NCBI GenBank assembly: GCA_964545045.1
Contig: CAZJEN010000001.1
Span: forward strand, 62,001 to 126,000
Direction: 5' to 3'
DNA from: SIG307 sp964545045
Lineage (GTDB): Bacteria > Bacillota > Clostridia > Lachnospirales > Lachnospiraceae
Length of the DNA stretch: 64,000 nt
Shown: positions 1-8,560 of the stretch, piece by piece
How the letters are laid out: each line of letters starts with the position of its first letter
How positions within the stretch are numbered: position 1 is the first letter of the stretch
The notes under the pieces: generated by a model
Told to the model about the DNA's origin: nothing
Seen by the model: only the letters and a program-made list of their open reading frames with translations
Database searches by the model: none
Program-made: the position numbers and the translations under genes

Positions 1-203
1 CCCAGTATTCCAAATTGATAGCAGAGATTCCGACGCCGGATATTGCGATTTCCATGGGCTGTAATGTGAGCTGTCCGTTTATTGGGAGAGACTTCGATGA
101 AAACTGGGGACTGGAAGATCCCACCGGGAAGTCGGACGAGGAGTTTATAGTGGTGATTCGGGAGATTGAAAGAAGGATTCTTCTTATGAAGGAAGAGCGC
201 TAG
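1..203 (+). CDS. ArsC-like low-molecular-weight phosphatase, 3' end only
   Basis: The reading frame is open from the left edge (codons from base 3) and ends with TAG at 201-203, so the start lies outside the window. The visible C-terminus contains a MGCNVSCP segment followed by WGLEDPTGKSDEEF, which is typical of thioredoxin-linked arsenate reductases and related low-molecular-weight tyrosine phosphatase-fold proteins. The first catalytic CX5R loop of this family would be upstream and cannot be checked. Whether it reduces arsenate or acts as a phosphatase is undecided. No other ars gene is visible beside it; the ion transporter at 11006-12196 is too far away to count as a neighbour. Confidence 0.75.
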   Translation, partial: QYSKLIAEIPTPDIAISMGCNVSCPFIGRDFDENWGLEDPTGKSDEEFIVVIREIERRILLMKEER

Positions 204-254
204 AAGACGGAAATACATACCGGATGTATGCCGGAGAGAACGGAGGAACCAAAG

Positions 255-995
255 ATGGAAAACAAGAAAAAATTAGAGATTTCATCCTTTACATTACATG
301 TTTTAGCGATGATGTTTATGCTGTGTGACCATCTTTGGGCAACGGTAATACCGGGGAATGATTGGCTGACCTGTGTCGGACGAATTGCATATCCGATTTT
401 TGCATTTATGATTGTGGAAGGGTATTTTCATACCCGTTCCTTAAAAAAATATGTGGGACGGCTGTTTTTATTTGCTCTTATCTCTGAGATACCTTTTAAT
501 CTGGTCATGGGAAGCAGACTGTTTTATCCGTTGCATCAAAATGTGTTATGGACCTTTTTAATTGCTGTGTTCCTGATTTGGCTGAACGAATCGGCGAAGA
601 GAAAGGGAAAATTGTGGTTGCGGATTGTTACATGCGTCGGAACCTTGTGTCTGGCATTTGTACTGGGACTGGTGACTTTTGTGGATTATCATTATGCCGG
701 TGTACTGACTGTGCTTGTATTTTATTTCTTCCGGGGACGGAAGTGGTGGCACTTTTTGGGGCAGTCGGTATGCCTTTACTACATCAATGTGGAAGTATTA
801 AGCGGATTATACTATGAGGTTAGCTTGTTTGGACATACATTTTCCGTTGTGCAACAGTCCTTTGCATTACTTGCCCTCATACCGATTTGGCTGTACCGCG
901 GAAAGCAGGGGCTGTATAGCAAGGCAATCAAGTATGTGTATTATGGATTTTATCCGGTACATTTGTTGGTGCTGGGGTTGGTAAGGATGTTGTAG
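255..995 (+). CDS. TraX-family integral membrane protein
   Basis: The 246-residue product is very hydrophobic, with about seven or eight membrane segments. The N-terminal LCDHLWA and GRIAYPIFAFMIVEGYFHT segments match the TraX family, named for the F-plasmid pilin N-acetylase. No pilus or conjugation gene is nearby, so an acyltransferase role on another substrate is only inferred. The ATG at 255 is chosen because GGAGG (242-246) lies 8 nt upstream; an in-frame ATG at 228 would add nine polar residues. Confidence 0.8.
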   Translation: MENKKKLEISSFTLHVLAMMFMLCDHLWATVIPGNDWLTCVGRIAYPIFAFMIVEGYFHTRSLKKYVGRLFLFALISEIPFNLVMGSRLFYPLHQNVLWTFLIAVFLIWLNESAKRKGKLWLRIVTCVGTLCLAFVLGLVTFVDYHYAGVLTVLVFYFFRGRKWWHFLGQSVCLYYINVEVLSGLYYEVSLFGHTFSVVQQSFALLALIPIWLYRGKQGLYSKAIKYVYYGFYPVHLLVLGLVRML

Positions 996-1016
996 TTTTA
1001 CAGAGAGGAGTAGAAC

Positions 1017-1538
1017 ATGGTACTTTTGGTAGTAGATACACAGAGATTAATTACAAATGAGAAGCTATATCAGTTTTCGTTGTTTGAAAATCGTATTAGA
1101 ACCTTGATTGTAAAAGCAAGAGAGTATGGCGTCGAAGTAATTTATATTCGCCATGATGACGGGGAAGGTGCCGAACTGACAAAGGGGACGGAAGGCTTTG
1201 AGATTTACGATGGATTCAAACCTTTGGATGGTGAGCGGATTTTTGATAAGCTTGTCAATAGTCCTTTCAAAGAATCGGGTTTGCTTGCGTACCTGAAAGA
1301 AAAGGACGAAGATACGATTATGGCGGTTGGGTTGCAAACGGACTATTGTATGGATGCTACCGTAAAGTGTGGATTCGAGCACGGATTTCGCATGCTTGTG
1401 CCGGAATATACCAATAGTACCTTTGGCAATGCGTTTATGACAGCGGAACAGACCTATCGGTATTACAATGAGTTTATGTGGAAGGGAAGATATGCGGAGT
1501 GTATTTCCTTTGAGGAGGCACTTGAGGTGTTGCATTAA
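1017..1538 (+). CDS. Isochorismatase-fold cysteine hydrolase
   Basis: This 173-residue protein belongs to the cysteine hydrolase (isochorismatase/nicotinamidase) fold. The expected triad is visible: Asp7 in VVDTQ, Lys78 in FDKLVNSPF and Cys111 in GLQTDYCMDAT, the last preceded by the usual cis-peptide region. The family hydrolyses amides or vinyl ethers such as nicotinamide, carbamoyl compounds or isochorismate. The substrate cannot be read from sequence, and no siderophore or NAD genes flank it. A GAGAGGAG ribosome site lies just before the ATG. Confidence 0.88.
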   Translation: MVLLVVDTQRLITNEKLYQFSLFENRIRTLIVKAREYGVEVIYIRHDDGEGAELTKGTEGFEIYDGFKPLDGERIFDKLVNSPFKESGLLAYLKEKDEDTIMAVGLQTDYCMDATVKCGFEHGFRMLVPEYTNSTFGNAFMTAEQTYRYYNEFMWKGRYAECISFEEALEVLH

Positions 1539-1657
1539 TTGAAGATATACAGGGATTTCATTGACTTTAGAAATGCCCAATGTTAGAATTATAGGTGAGA
1601 ACTAGAAATGCGTATTTTAGTGTTTACATTTTGAGAGAGAAGAATGGTGTGTCTGAC

Positions 1658-1723
1658 ATGCACTGTATGAGCGATATGTATTTGGCAGAAGAATTGCTGG
1701 AGGAATATAGGCTGGCGGAATAA
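1658..1723 (+). other. 212-bp gap with one tiny doubtful ORF
   Basis: The stretch 1539-1750 lacks an obvious gene. One 21-codon frame (MHCMSDMYLAEELLEEYRLAE) could be translated but has no good ribosome site, so it may be chance or the remnant of a small helical protein. No convincing terminator or promoter was seen here. Confidence 0.15.
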
Positions 1724-1750
1724 CAGTAAGAAGGAATAGGGAGGAGTATT

Positions 1751-2350
1751 ATGACCAAAGTATATTTTGTCCGTCATGCGGAACCGGTACACGCCCACGA
1801 GGACGACCGTACCAGACCGCTGACCGCAGAAGGACTTGCGGATAGAAGGATCGTGCTTGAGACGTTAAGGAATAAAGAAATAGATGTATTTTACTGCAGT
1901 CCTTACGTCAGAAGTATGGCAACCATTGAAGAGGCAGCGGCCTTTTTTGAAAGGGAAATTCTTACGGATGAGCGTCTTCGGGAGCGGGAGAAAGGAAAAG
2001 AGGGTAACTCTTCGGACAATCTTCTGAAAATGCGCTGGGCGGATTTTTCCTTCCATGAAGAGGGCGGCGAGTCCATCGGTATGGTGCAGGAGCGGAATAT
2101 GGCGGCTCTTCGTGAGATTTTGGCGGCGAATGAGGGAAAGAATATTGTGATCGGTACTCACGGTACGGCACTGAGTTCTATTTTGAATTACTATAATCCG
2201 CAATTTAATTGTGATGATTTTCTACGGATTGTGGACTGGATGCCGTATATCATCGAATTGGATTTTGAGGGAACCGAATGTGTTGGGATGAAAGAGCATG
2301 CCTATGTGGAAAAGGCCTTTCCGGAGCGTATGGCGTCTTTTAAAAAGTAG
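1751..2350 (+). CDS. Histidine phosphatase superfamily protein
   Basis: The 199-residue protein has the phosphoglycerate-mutase-type core. The RHAEP motif holds Arg9 and the phospho-accepting His10, Arg54 follows CSPYVRS, and the second catalytic His137 lies in IGTHGTA. Members remove phosphate from small molecules, sugars or proteins; the substrate is not deducible here. A GGGAGGAG ribosome site sits close before the ATG. It is followed after 15 bp by a SHOCT-type membrane protein, so the two may be co-transcribed. Confidence 0.9.
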   Translation: MTKVYFVRHAEPVHAHEDDRTRPLTAEGLADRRIVLETLRNKEIDVFYCSPYVRSMATIEEAAAFFEREILTDERLREREKGKEGNSSDNLLKMRWADFSFHEEGGESIGMVQERNMAALREILAANEGKNIVIGTHGTALSSILNYYNPQFNCDDFLRIVDWMPYIIELDFEGTECVGMKEHAYVEKAFPERMASFKK

Positions 2351-2365
2351 GGAGGAGAATGATTT

Positions 2366-2761
2366 ATGTCACAGAAAAGAATTAAAGTAAAACCGGGGAA
2401 GACCCAGTCAAAGATGGGATTTTTCATGGGAGTCGGCTTTTGTATTATCGGCTGTGTGGTGGTGATACCGATAGCAGGACTTTTCGGTGTTTTGTGGACC
2501 GGAATTGCGGTGGCGATTACCGTAATCAATTATAAGAATGCATTTTCGGAGGAAGGGGTTACGAGTCATGAGATTATTATCGATGAGTCGGAGAATGGTA
2601 TGGAGTTGAATCGAAACACGACTGGGGATAATGGTCGGACAGAGTCTGCCGGAGAGGACATCGAAGTGAAGTTAAAGAAGTTACATTCCTTATATGAGCA
2701 GAGATTGATTACATCGTCGGAGTATGAACAGAAGAGAAAGGAACTGATAGATAAGTTCTAA
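2366..2761 (+). CDS. Small membrane protein with C-terminal SHOCT-like motif
   Basis: The 131-residue product has two closely spaced hydrophobic segments (about residues 18-55), a polar middle, and a C-terminal helix-turn-helix stretch (KLKKLHSLYEQRLITSSEYEQKRKELID). That stretch fits the SHOCT short C-terminal domain, which usually mediates oligomerisation. No enzymatic motif is visible. The ATG follows a GGGAGGAG ribosome site. Function unknown. Confidence 0.7.
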   Translation: MSQKRIKVKPGKTQSKMGFFMGVGFCIIGCVVVIPIAGLFGVLWTGIAVAITVINYKNAFSEEGVTSHEIIIDESENGMELNRNTTGDNGRTESAGEDIEVKLKKLHSLYEQRLITSSEYEQKRKELIDKF

Positions 2762-2805
2762 AGTCATGCATGATTAGGAAAACGAAAAGGAGAAAAGAAA
2801 GGCAG

Positions 2806-2979
2806 ATGGAAACCTATTATTATATTGTGGACAGCATCGACGGAGATTATGCGAATTTAAAACGTACAGATATTACAACGGAGGATGTGAAGCTGGTAGC
2901 ACGTGCACTTCTTCCGGAAGGAATCGATGTAGGAACGAAGCTGAAGTACGAAATGTTCCAGTACGAAATTGTTGAGTAA
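2806..2979 (+). CDS. Small DUF3006-like protein
   Basis: This 57-residue protein begins METYYYIVDSIDGDYANL and contains ALLPEGIDVGTKL. The pattern resembles DUF3006 proteins, which are small beta-rich proteins of unknown role. The start at 2806 is chosen by that resemblance; an upstream in-frame ATG at 2770 would add a lysine/arginine-rich 12-residue leader, and AAGGAG at 2787-2792 fits 2806 only with long spacing. It lies between the SHOCT protein and the YbaK deacylase. Confidence 0.55.
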   Translation: METYYYIVDSIDGDYANLKRTDITTEDVKLVARALLPEGIDVGTKLKYEMFQYEIVE

Positions 2980-3011
2980 CATAAAATGAAAGTGAGAAGA
3001 GAGTAGTTAGT

Positions 3012-3497
3012 ATGGCCAAGGAAAAGACAGTAAAAACAAATGCGATGCGGATTTTGGATTCGCTGAAGATTTCTTACGAAATGCAATCTTATGAGTGTGA
3101 TGAGTTTGTGGACGGTGTGACTACGGCGGATACGTTGGGACTGGATCACAAGCTGGTATATAAGACGCTGGTGACGGTGGCAAAGAGCAAGCAGTACTAT
3201 GTGTTTGTCATTCCCATTGAAGCGGAGCTGGATATGAAGGCAGCAGCCAGAGCAGTAAATGAGAAAGCATTGGAAATGATTCCGTTAAAGGAACTAACAA
3301 ACGTGACAGGCTACATCCGGGGCGGTTGTACTGCCATCGGTATGAAGAAGGCGTTCCCGACGGTGTTGGATGCTTCTGCAGAGGGCTTGCCACATTTGCA
3401 TGTCAGCGGAGGAAAGCCGGGACTGCAGCTTAAGCTTTCCGTAGAGGATTATTTAAAAGCAAGTAAGGCTAAGGTTGCGGACGTAATCGTAAAGTAG
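3012..3497 (+). CDS. ybaK: Cys-tRNA(Pro) deacylase (YbaK/EbsC family)
   Basis: The 161-residue protein has the whole YbaK core: a short N-terminal TNAMRILD helix, the Lys-containing VYKTLV strand, IPIEAELDMKAAARA, and the GYIRGGCTAIGMKK loop close to the family pattern GYxxGGxSPxGxKK. Family members hydrolyse cysteine mischarged on tRNA-Pro, protecting translation fidelity in the cytoplasm. Length is normal. A strong terminator follows directly (3516-3546). Confidence 0.9.
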   Translation: MAKEKTVKTNAMRILDSLKISYEMQSYECDEFVDGVTTADTLGLDHKLVYKTLVTVAKSKQYYVFVIPIEAELDMKAAARAVNEKALEMIPLKELTNVTGYIRGGCTAIGMKKAFPTVLDASAEGLPHLHVSGGKPGLQLKLSVEDYLKASKAKVADVIVK

Positions 3498-3515
3498 AAA
3501 AAGAACTAAAAAGTT

Positions 3516-3546
3516 GACGGGACCTCTAATGGTTCCGTCTTTTTTT
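3516..3546 (+). terminator. Rho-independent terminator after ybaK
   Basis: A 9-bp stem (GACGGGACC with GGTTCCGTC, one G-U pair) around a 6-nt loop is followed by seven T residues. Confidence 0.9.
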
Positions 3547-3641
3547 GCCGATATAATAAACAAGGATATTTATGTCGTGCGTTATCGCAGGACATACCAC
3601 AAAACAAAAGGATTTGGCATAAAAGATAAGGAGGTCTGTTT

Positions 3642-4517
3642 ATGAACGGAATTCACAGATTCGGAGGGTTTCCGAAAAACGTTAACGAAATTTTAACCGG
3701 TGGTAACCGCGAGGAGCGTCGTGCTATGGGTAAGGCAAAGCACCCGGGTCATGAGGATGCAGCAATGTATGAGATGTCCGATAAGGCAAAGCATATGGAC
3801 AAGGATGCATTAAAAGCATACCAGAAGAATGCCGGCGGTATCCATATGGAAGAAAAGAAAAAGGTAGAAGATGAGGTGGAGCTCAGCGAGGCTGCTAAGA
3901 ACCTTTTGGCTGAGTTAAAGGAGAAGTACGGCGACATTGATTTCTTTGTGGCAGAGTTTTCTACCGACGAGGAAGCGCAGTATTATCACAACCAGTCTAC
4001 CAAGAAATACAGCTGTGTCATTGATCCGAAGACCCTGGAGGAGATGGCAGCGGACGAAGCGGTAAAGGAAAAGTATGTCGGCATCATCGATACCGCAGAC
4101 GAGAAGTTTGACCAGGTAAAGGAAGAACTGGGCGAAGACGCGGACCAGATTAAGCGTATGGGCATCACTGTGGATAAAGACGGTGTGGTGACTTACTTTG
4201 CGGAGCTGACAAAGCAAACCGTACGGATGCAGGATGACCTTCGTAATCAGCAGAAGGAGCTTCGTGCGGAGAAAAAGGAACGTGCGGAAAAGGCCGAGAA
4301 AATGAAGGCCGAACGGGAAGAACGTGCGGAGAAAATGCATGGGAAGAAAGATGATGAGGAAAAGCCGGTAAATCCGAATAAGGTGACCGCAAGTACCATC
4401 GAAGAACTGACGGCTAAGCTGAAGAGGCTTTTGGCAGAGCGCGCAACGAATAAAACGGATGACGAAGCCAAGGAAGAGGCAAGGCAGGAAAGACCTCACT
4501 TTGATATGACCTTATAA
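3642..4517 (+). CDS. DUF6033-like charged protein
   Basis: The 291-residue protein is strongly charged and lacks membrane segments or a signal peptide. Residues about 80-190 (LSEAAKNLLAELKEKYGDIDFFVAEF and following) form a compact mixed domain resembling DUF6033. Residues about 195-240 are a Lys/Glu/Arg-rich coiled coil, and the tail is polar. An AAGGAGG ribosome site precedes the ATG. An imperfect hairpin (3572-3595, ATGTC...GACAT arms) sits in the leader. It is a single-gene unit between two terminators. Function unknown. Confidence 0.6.
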   Translation: MNGIHRFGGFPKNVNEILTGGNREERRAMGKAKHPGHEDAAMYEMSDKAKHMDKDALKAYQKNAGGIHMEEKKKVEDEVELSEAAKNLLAELKEKYGDIDFFVAEFSTDEEAQYYHNQSTKKYSCVIDPKTLEEMAADEAVKEKYVGIIDTADEKFDQVKEELGEDADQIKRMGITVDKDGVVTYFAELTKQTVRMQDDLRNQQKELRAEKKERAEKAEKMKAEREERAEKMHGKKDDEEKPVNPNKVTASTIEELTAKLKRLLAERATNKTDDEAKEEARQERPHFDMTL

Positions 4518-4540
4518 AAGCGGAGAATAAGAATGAGAGA

Positions 4541-4588
4541 ACACATCCTCGTCTGTGGCAAACGTTGCAGGACGGTGGATGTGTTTTT
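4541..4588 (+). terminator. Rho-independent terminator
   Basis: ACACATCC at 4541-4548 pairs with GGATGTGT at 4577-4584, with further pairing TCGTC/GACGG inside, followed by a T-rich tract. Confidence 0.75.
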
Positions 4589-4639
4589 ATTTATAAAAAA
4601 TTGTAAATAATTCATTTCTTAAGAAACGCTTAAGAGTCA

Positions 4640-4669
4640 TTGACGATTTTCTGAAAAAAATGATATAAT
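4640..4669 (+). promoter_or_regulatory. Sigma-A type promoter for the HAD gene
   Basis: TTGACG (4640-4645) and TATAAT (4664-4669) are separated by 18 bp and lie about 60 bp before the ATG at 4731. Confidence 0.7.
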
Positions 4670-4730
4670 ACGTTTCGATGTATTTTTTGTTTTTTCGAAA
4701 AATATCGAGTAAACCGAGAGGGCGGAAGAA

Positions 4731-5438
4731 ATGAGTATCAAAGCAGTATTATTTGACCTTGACGGTACGCTGTTACCGATGGACTATGAAGGTTTTTTGA
4801 AATTGTATTTCGGAAATTTGGCAAAGCGTCTGGCGAAGTACGGGTATGACCCGGACGAGCTTGTGAAGAATATCTGGACCGGAACTAAGGCGATGGTGAT
4901 GAACGATGGTTCTTGTATGAACGAGACGAAGTTCTGGGATGTGTTTGCGGAGATTTATGGTGTTGATGTATTGCAGGACAAGGTGTTGTTCGATGATTTT
5001 TACCGGGAGGACTTTATAAAAGCAAAGGAAGCCTGCGGCTTTGAACCGATGGCAAAGGAGACGGTAGATTTGGTAAAAAGCCTTGGAATGAAGACTGCAC
5101 TTGCCACCAATCCGATTTTCCCGATGATTGCAACAAGACAGAGGATTGCATGGGCAGGCCTTGATGCGGGAGATTTTGAGCTTTGTACCACCTACGAGAA
5201 TATCGGTGTCAGCAAGCCTAACCCGGCGTATTATACGGAGATTGCAAAGCGCTTAAACGTGGCGACCGAGGAGTGTCTTATGGTAGGCAATGATGTGACC
5301 GAGGATATGGCGGCAGTAAAGGCAGGGATGAAGGTATTTTTGCTGACGGACTGCTTGTTAAATAAAAATAATGAGAATATTTCTGAGTATCCGCAAGGCG
5401 GATTCCGGGAATTGCAGGATTTTTTTAAAATGTTATAA
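4731..5438 (+). CDS. HAD-family hydrolase
   Basis: The 235-residue protein shows the HAD catalytic motifs: LFDLDGTL (nucleophile Asp9, acid Asp11) near the N-terminus, ALATNP for the motif II region, SKPNPAYY carrying the motif III lysine, and VGNDVTEDM for motif IV. A helical cap lies between motifs I and II. It should be a cytoplasmic phosphatase acting on a small phosphorylated metabolite. Substrate not identifiable. It has its own promoter. Confidence 0.85.
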   Translation: MSIKAVLFDLDGTLLPMDYEGFLKLYFGNLAKRLAKYGYDPDELVKNIWTGTKAMVMNDGSCMNETKFWDVFAEIYGVDVLQDKVLFDDFYREDFIKAKEACGFEPMAKETVDLVKSLGMKTALATNPIFPMIATRQRIAWAGLDAGDFELCTTYENIGVSKPNPAYYTEIAKRLNVATEECLMVGNDVTEDMAAVKAGMKVFLLTDCLLNKNNENISEYPQGGFRELQDFFKML

Positions 5439-5552
5439 TGTGGTGCTTGCCATAAGTTGTGAAGATATGGTAGTATAGTACTTGAAGAGAGAACGAATTA
5501 CAAAGGAGCTTGGATTGTAGGTATTTGATACAGTTTAAGAGGGAGGAACAAA

Positions 5553-6197
5553 ATGGAGATTTTAGGATGTTTATTGATCGGATATCTGATCGGAGCCTTT
5601 AGTCCGTCGTATATCATCGGTATGATGAACGGCTATGATATCCGAAAGAAGGGATCCGGAAATGCCGGAGCATCAAACGTTATTATTTTAAAGGGAAAGA
5701 AAATCGGAGCTTTTTGTGCGATACTTGATATTGCTAAGGCTTGTCTTGCTGTGTGGATTACCGGGAAGTTGTTTCCGGAGTTTCGGTATGCGTTTCCGAT
5801 TACGGGCACGGCATGTATTTTAGGACATATTTTTCCGTTCTATTTAAAATTCCGCGGCGGGAAGGGGCTGGCGTGTCTCGGCGGCGTAGTCCTTATGACA
5901 GATGTACGTTTGTTTTTGCTGATGATTTCGATCGAACTTGTCGTGGTTCTGATTGTTAATTATCTTTGTGTAGTACCGATGTCCGCGTCTGTAGCATATG
6001 CATTGATTTACGGAGCAATGAATCAGGATATTCTTGCCGCTGGTATTTTTATGATTGCGGCGGTGGTGATGTTGTATAAACATATGGACAACATACAGCG
6101 TATTAAGAACGGTACGGAAGTACATTTCAGTTATCTTTGGAATAAGGACAAGGAGATTGAACGTATCAAGGAAAACGGTGCGGTGGAAGGAAAGTAA
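5553..6197 (+). CDS. plsY: Glycerol-3-phosphate acyltransferase PlsY family
   Basis: The 214-residue integral membrane protein has the three conserved PlsY loops: GSGNAGASNV (about residues 35-44), GHIFPFYLKFRGGKGLA, and KHMDNIQRIKNGTE near the C-terminus. PlsY transfers an acyl group from acyl-phosphate to glycerol 3-phosphate at the membrane, the first step of phospholipid synthesis. The first loop reads NAGASNV where NPGATNV or similar is usual, so this could be a divergent paralogue. A GGGAGG site precedes the ATG and a terminator follows. Confidence 0.85.
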   Translation: MEILGCLLIGYLIGAFSPSYIIGMMNGYDIRKKGSGNAGASNVIILKGKKIGAFCAILDIAKACLAVWITGKLFPEFRYAFPITGTACILGHIFPFYLKFRGGKGLACLGGVVLMTDVRLFLLMISIELVVVLIVNYLCVVPMSASVAYALIYGAMNQDILAAGIFMIAAVVMLYKHMDNIQRIKNGTEVHFSYLWNKDKEIERIKENGAVEGK

Positions 6198-6204
6198 AAG
6201 AAGC

Positions 6205-6232
6205 AAAGGGCTGTCGCTTAGCGGCAGCCTTT
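6205..6232 (+). terminator. Hairpin terminator after plsY
   Basis: AAAGGGCTGTCGC and GCGGCAGCCTTT pair around a short TTA loop with one mismatch or bulge. The following T tract is short and interrupted. Confidence 0.65.
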
Positions 6233-6323
6233 CTTGTTAAGGGACAAAGGCCTGATTATCGACAAAAGGTGGCTACCGAAAATTGGCAGCAACTTTGCGG
6301 ATAAAAAAGATACGGATTACCAC

Positions 6324-6352
6324 TTGACAAATGCATAGACTGTGCATATACT
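6324..6352 (+). promoter_or_regulatory. Consensus promoter of the first ABC/GntR operon
   Basis: A perfect TTGACA (6324-6329) and TATACT (6347-6352) are separated by 17 bp. The -10 element overlaps the operator described next, so repressor binding would block RNA polymerase. Confidence 0.85.
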
Positions 6353-6373
6353 GTATATATAGACATATACAGT
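6350..6373. promoter_or_regulatory. Candidate GntR/YtrA operator
   Basis: ACTGTATA (6350-6357) and TATACAGT (6366-6373) form a perfect 8-bp inverted repeat with an 8-bp spacer. A further half-like copy (CATATACTGTAC) occurs near 6387-6398. Position over the -10 element and the GntR gene in the same operon suggest autoregulation. Confidence 0.7.
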
Positions 6374-6454
6374 TAAGGCTAAGGAACATATACTGTACAA
6401 GATGACATCACGTCGCATAATCGGCAGCTTTAGGGCGGGAAGAAGGAGATTGGT

Positions 6455-7321
6455 ATGGGTACGGTTTTAGAGGTTAAGATTCCCCGTTTACAGAGGGAAG
6501 GATTTGCGTTAAAAGAGATTGACTTTTCTGTGGAAGCAGGATATCTGACGGCGCTTTTAGGTGTGAACGGTGCCGGTAAGACCACGCTTTTGTCGGTGAT
6601 TTCCGGGCTGTTACCGCTGCCGGAGGGAGCGGAAGTGGTTATTGGAGGATATTCTCTTACGGAGAACGAGCGGGAAGCGAAGGAATGTATGGGCTTTGTG
6701 TTTGATGAGTCTCCTTTTGATGAAGGAATGTCTCCGCTTTTGACAGGGCAGATGTATGGTCCGTATTACCGAAATTGGGATATGGAGAAGTATCTAGCTT
6801 TCTTGGAACGTTTTGAGGTGCCGAAAAAGAGAAGCATCCGCAAGCTGTCCAAGGGTATGAAGATGAAGTTTCAGTTGGCCTTTGCGTTATCTCACGGCGC
6901 CACGTTTCTTATTATGGATGAACCGGCGGCGTCCTTGGACCCGGTGTTCCGAGATGAGTTTATGGAAGTGTTGAGCGAGATTCTGGAAGGTGAGGATTGC
7001 GGAATTTTACTGTCCTCCCAGCTGGTTTCGGAGCTGGAGGCGAAGGCGGACTACACCATGATGCTGCACCGGGGTGAGCAGATGTTTTGTGACAGTACGG
7101 AGAATATTTTGGACAAGTTTTTATTGGTACGGGGCAGATATGAGTTGTTCCCGTATATGAAGAGCCGTATCCTGGGCGAGCGGTTGTCGGAGTATACGGC
7201 AGAAGGGTTGATTAAAAATGACGGAGATCCGGTGCGTTTGGATTTAGAATGCGTCCGTCCGACCATGGAGGATTTGATGTATTACATAAAGCAGGGTGTG
7301 GTAAAGAAAGGGATGGTGTAA
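6455..7321 (+). CDS. ABC transporter ATP-binding protein
   Basis: The 288-residue ATPase has Walker A GVNGAGKTT (residues 36-44), a degenerate signature LSKGMKMKF, and Walker B LIMDEPAASLDP. Domain style and the linked YtrA-type regulator place it with YtrB-like ATPases of Gram-positive antibiotic or stress-response exporters. It is the first gene of an operon with a permease (1 bp downstream), a GntR regulator, a second ATPase and a second permease. A GAAGGAG site precedes the ATG. Substrate unknown. Confidence 0.9.
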   Translation: MGTVLEVKIPRLQREGFALKEIDFSVEAGYLTALLGVNGAGKTTLLSVISGLLPLPEGAEVVIGGYSLTENEREAKECMGFVFDESPFDEGMSPLLTGQMYGPYYRNWDMEKYLAFLERFEVPKKRSIRKLSKGMKMKFQLAFALSHGATFLIMDEPAASLDPVFRDEFMEVLSEILEGEDCGILLSSQLVSELEAKADYTMMLHRGEQMFCDSTENILDKFLLVRGRYELFPYMKSRILGERLSEYTAEGLIKNDGDPVRLDLECVRPTMEDLMYYIKQGVVKKGMV

Positions 7322-7322
7322 C

Positions 7323-8177
7323 ATGGAGAAAGGAAGAACTGCCGGGAGTTATTTCCTGTTTTTGGTGCGGGAAGGACTGTTTCGACTGAAAAGAGAATTG
7401 TGGGGCTGGCGAGGAATTGCGGCTGCATTTATTGTGTTTTATCTTGTGATTGATTTGTTGGGCGCTATGGATTCGGACCGCAGCACTATGGGTCAGGGAA
7501 TGGCTGTGATATGGATGGTAGTTCTGTTTCCGCCTCGTATGGGTAAACTGCTGTATTTGCTGCCGTTTTCCAAGAAGGAAAGAATCCGTTACTTGTTAAT
7601 GTATTTGGTTACGTATCTGGTGTTTCAGATATTTGTTTACGTGCTGATCGGTGCGGGAGCGTGTATGATATCCGAGTATTCCTACTTGGAATGGTTAAAA
7701 TTCTTTTGGTTTGCTACGTTTCCATTTTTGATAATGTACAGCGGAATTACGGTATATACGGTAGCGGTGCAAAAGGAGCCGAAGGATTCTTATTCCTGGG
7801 TGACACCGTTTTATTGCGCCGAAGAAACCTTTCCGGACATGGATCAAAGATTCGGAATGAGCAGAGAAGAGAAAAACGAGAAGAGGCTTCAAAAGAAGAA
7901 ATATAGTGAACTGACTGAGGAGGAACGAGGAACTAGAAAGAAAGAGCTTTGGCTGAGTATAATTACCGCAATCGGTGTAATTGTGGCGGCATTCCAGGTC
8001 TACATTTGTCCGGTGTTTATGATGGAATTTTGGTCAAAGTCTCTGCTGTTTTGGGTGGGAGCAATACTCTCATATGTTTGTGCGATTGCGGTTGTATGGA
8101 CATACTGGGATCGTGCATGGGAGCAAATTAATAAAAAAGGAAGTACCGGAAAGGAGGAGAGCGTATGCAATTCGTAG
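7323..8177 (+). CDS. ABC transporter membrane protein
   Basis: The 284-residue protein has about six hydrophobic segments (roughly residues 28-50, 58-80, 92-115, 125-145, 212-232, 240-262), with a charged cytoplasmic loop before the last pair (EEKNEKRLQKKKYSELTEEERGTRKKE). It starts one base after the upstream ATPase stop and overlaps the regulator gene by 13 bp, so it is very probably translated with both. It is likely the permease partner of the 6455 ATPase. No recognisable substrate-specific motif. Confidence 0.75.
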   Translation: MEKGRTAGSYFLFLVREGLFRLKRELWGWRGIAAAFIVFYLVIDLLGAMDSDRSTMGQGMAVIWMVVLFPPRMGKLLYLLPFSKKERIRYLLMYLVTYLVFQIFVYVLIGAGACMISEYSYLEWLKFFWFATFPFLIMYSGITVYTVAVQKEPKDSYSWVTPFYCAEETFPDMDQRFGMSREEKNEKRLQKKKYSELTEEERGTRKKELWLSIITAIGVIVAAFQVYICPVFMMEFWSKSLLFWVGAILSYVCAIAVVWTYWDRAWEQINKKGSTGKEESVCNS

Positions 8178-8539
8178 TTTCGGGGCAATCCACATTGCCG
8201 ATTTATGAGCAGATTATCGGGCAGGTGAAGACTGCCATTGTAGCGGGAGATATTAAGCCGGGAGATATGCTTCCATCCATCCGTGCGCTGGCAAAGGATT
8301 TGCAAATCAGCGTAATTACCACGAAGCGTGCCTATGAGGAGCTGGAAAAGGAAGGATTGATTTATTCTGTTTCCGGAAAAGGCTTTTATGTATGCGAACA
8401 GAATACGGATCTGCTCAGGGAGAAGAAGCTTGCTATGGCGGAGCGTCATATGCTTGATTGTATCAAGGAGTGTCGCGAGGCCGGTATGGAGCGGGACGAT
8501 ATTATGGAAATGGTGGAAGTGTTGTTGGATTCGGAATAA
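8165..8539 (+). CDS. GntR-family regulator, YtrA type
   Basis: The 124-residue protein is a GntR winged helix (PIYEQIIGQVKTAIVAGDIKPGDMLPSIRALAKDL, then ISVITTKRAYEELEKEGLIYSVSGKGFYV) with only a short C-terminal helical dimerisation part, as in the YtrA subfamily. It lacks a large effector domain. It is unusual that the regulator sits in the middle of its operon rather than first. AAAGGAGG overlaps the end of the permease gene. It probably represses the promoter at 6324-6352 through the inverted repeat there. Confidence 0.9.
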   Translation: MQFVVSGQSTLPIYEQIIGQVKTAIVAGDIKPGDMLPSIRALAKDLQISVITTKRAYEELEKEGLIYSVSGKGFYVCEQNTDLLREKKLAMAERHMLDCIKECREAGMERDDIMEMVEVLLDSE

Positions 8540-8560
8540 TACAGACAGGGGGATTTTGTT

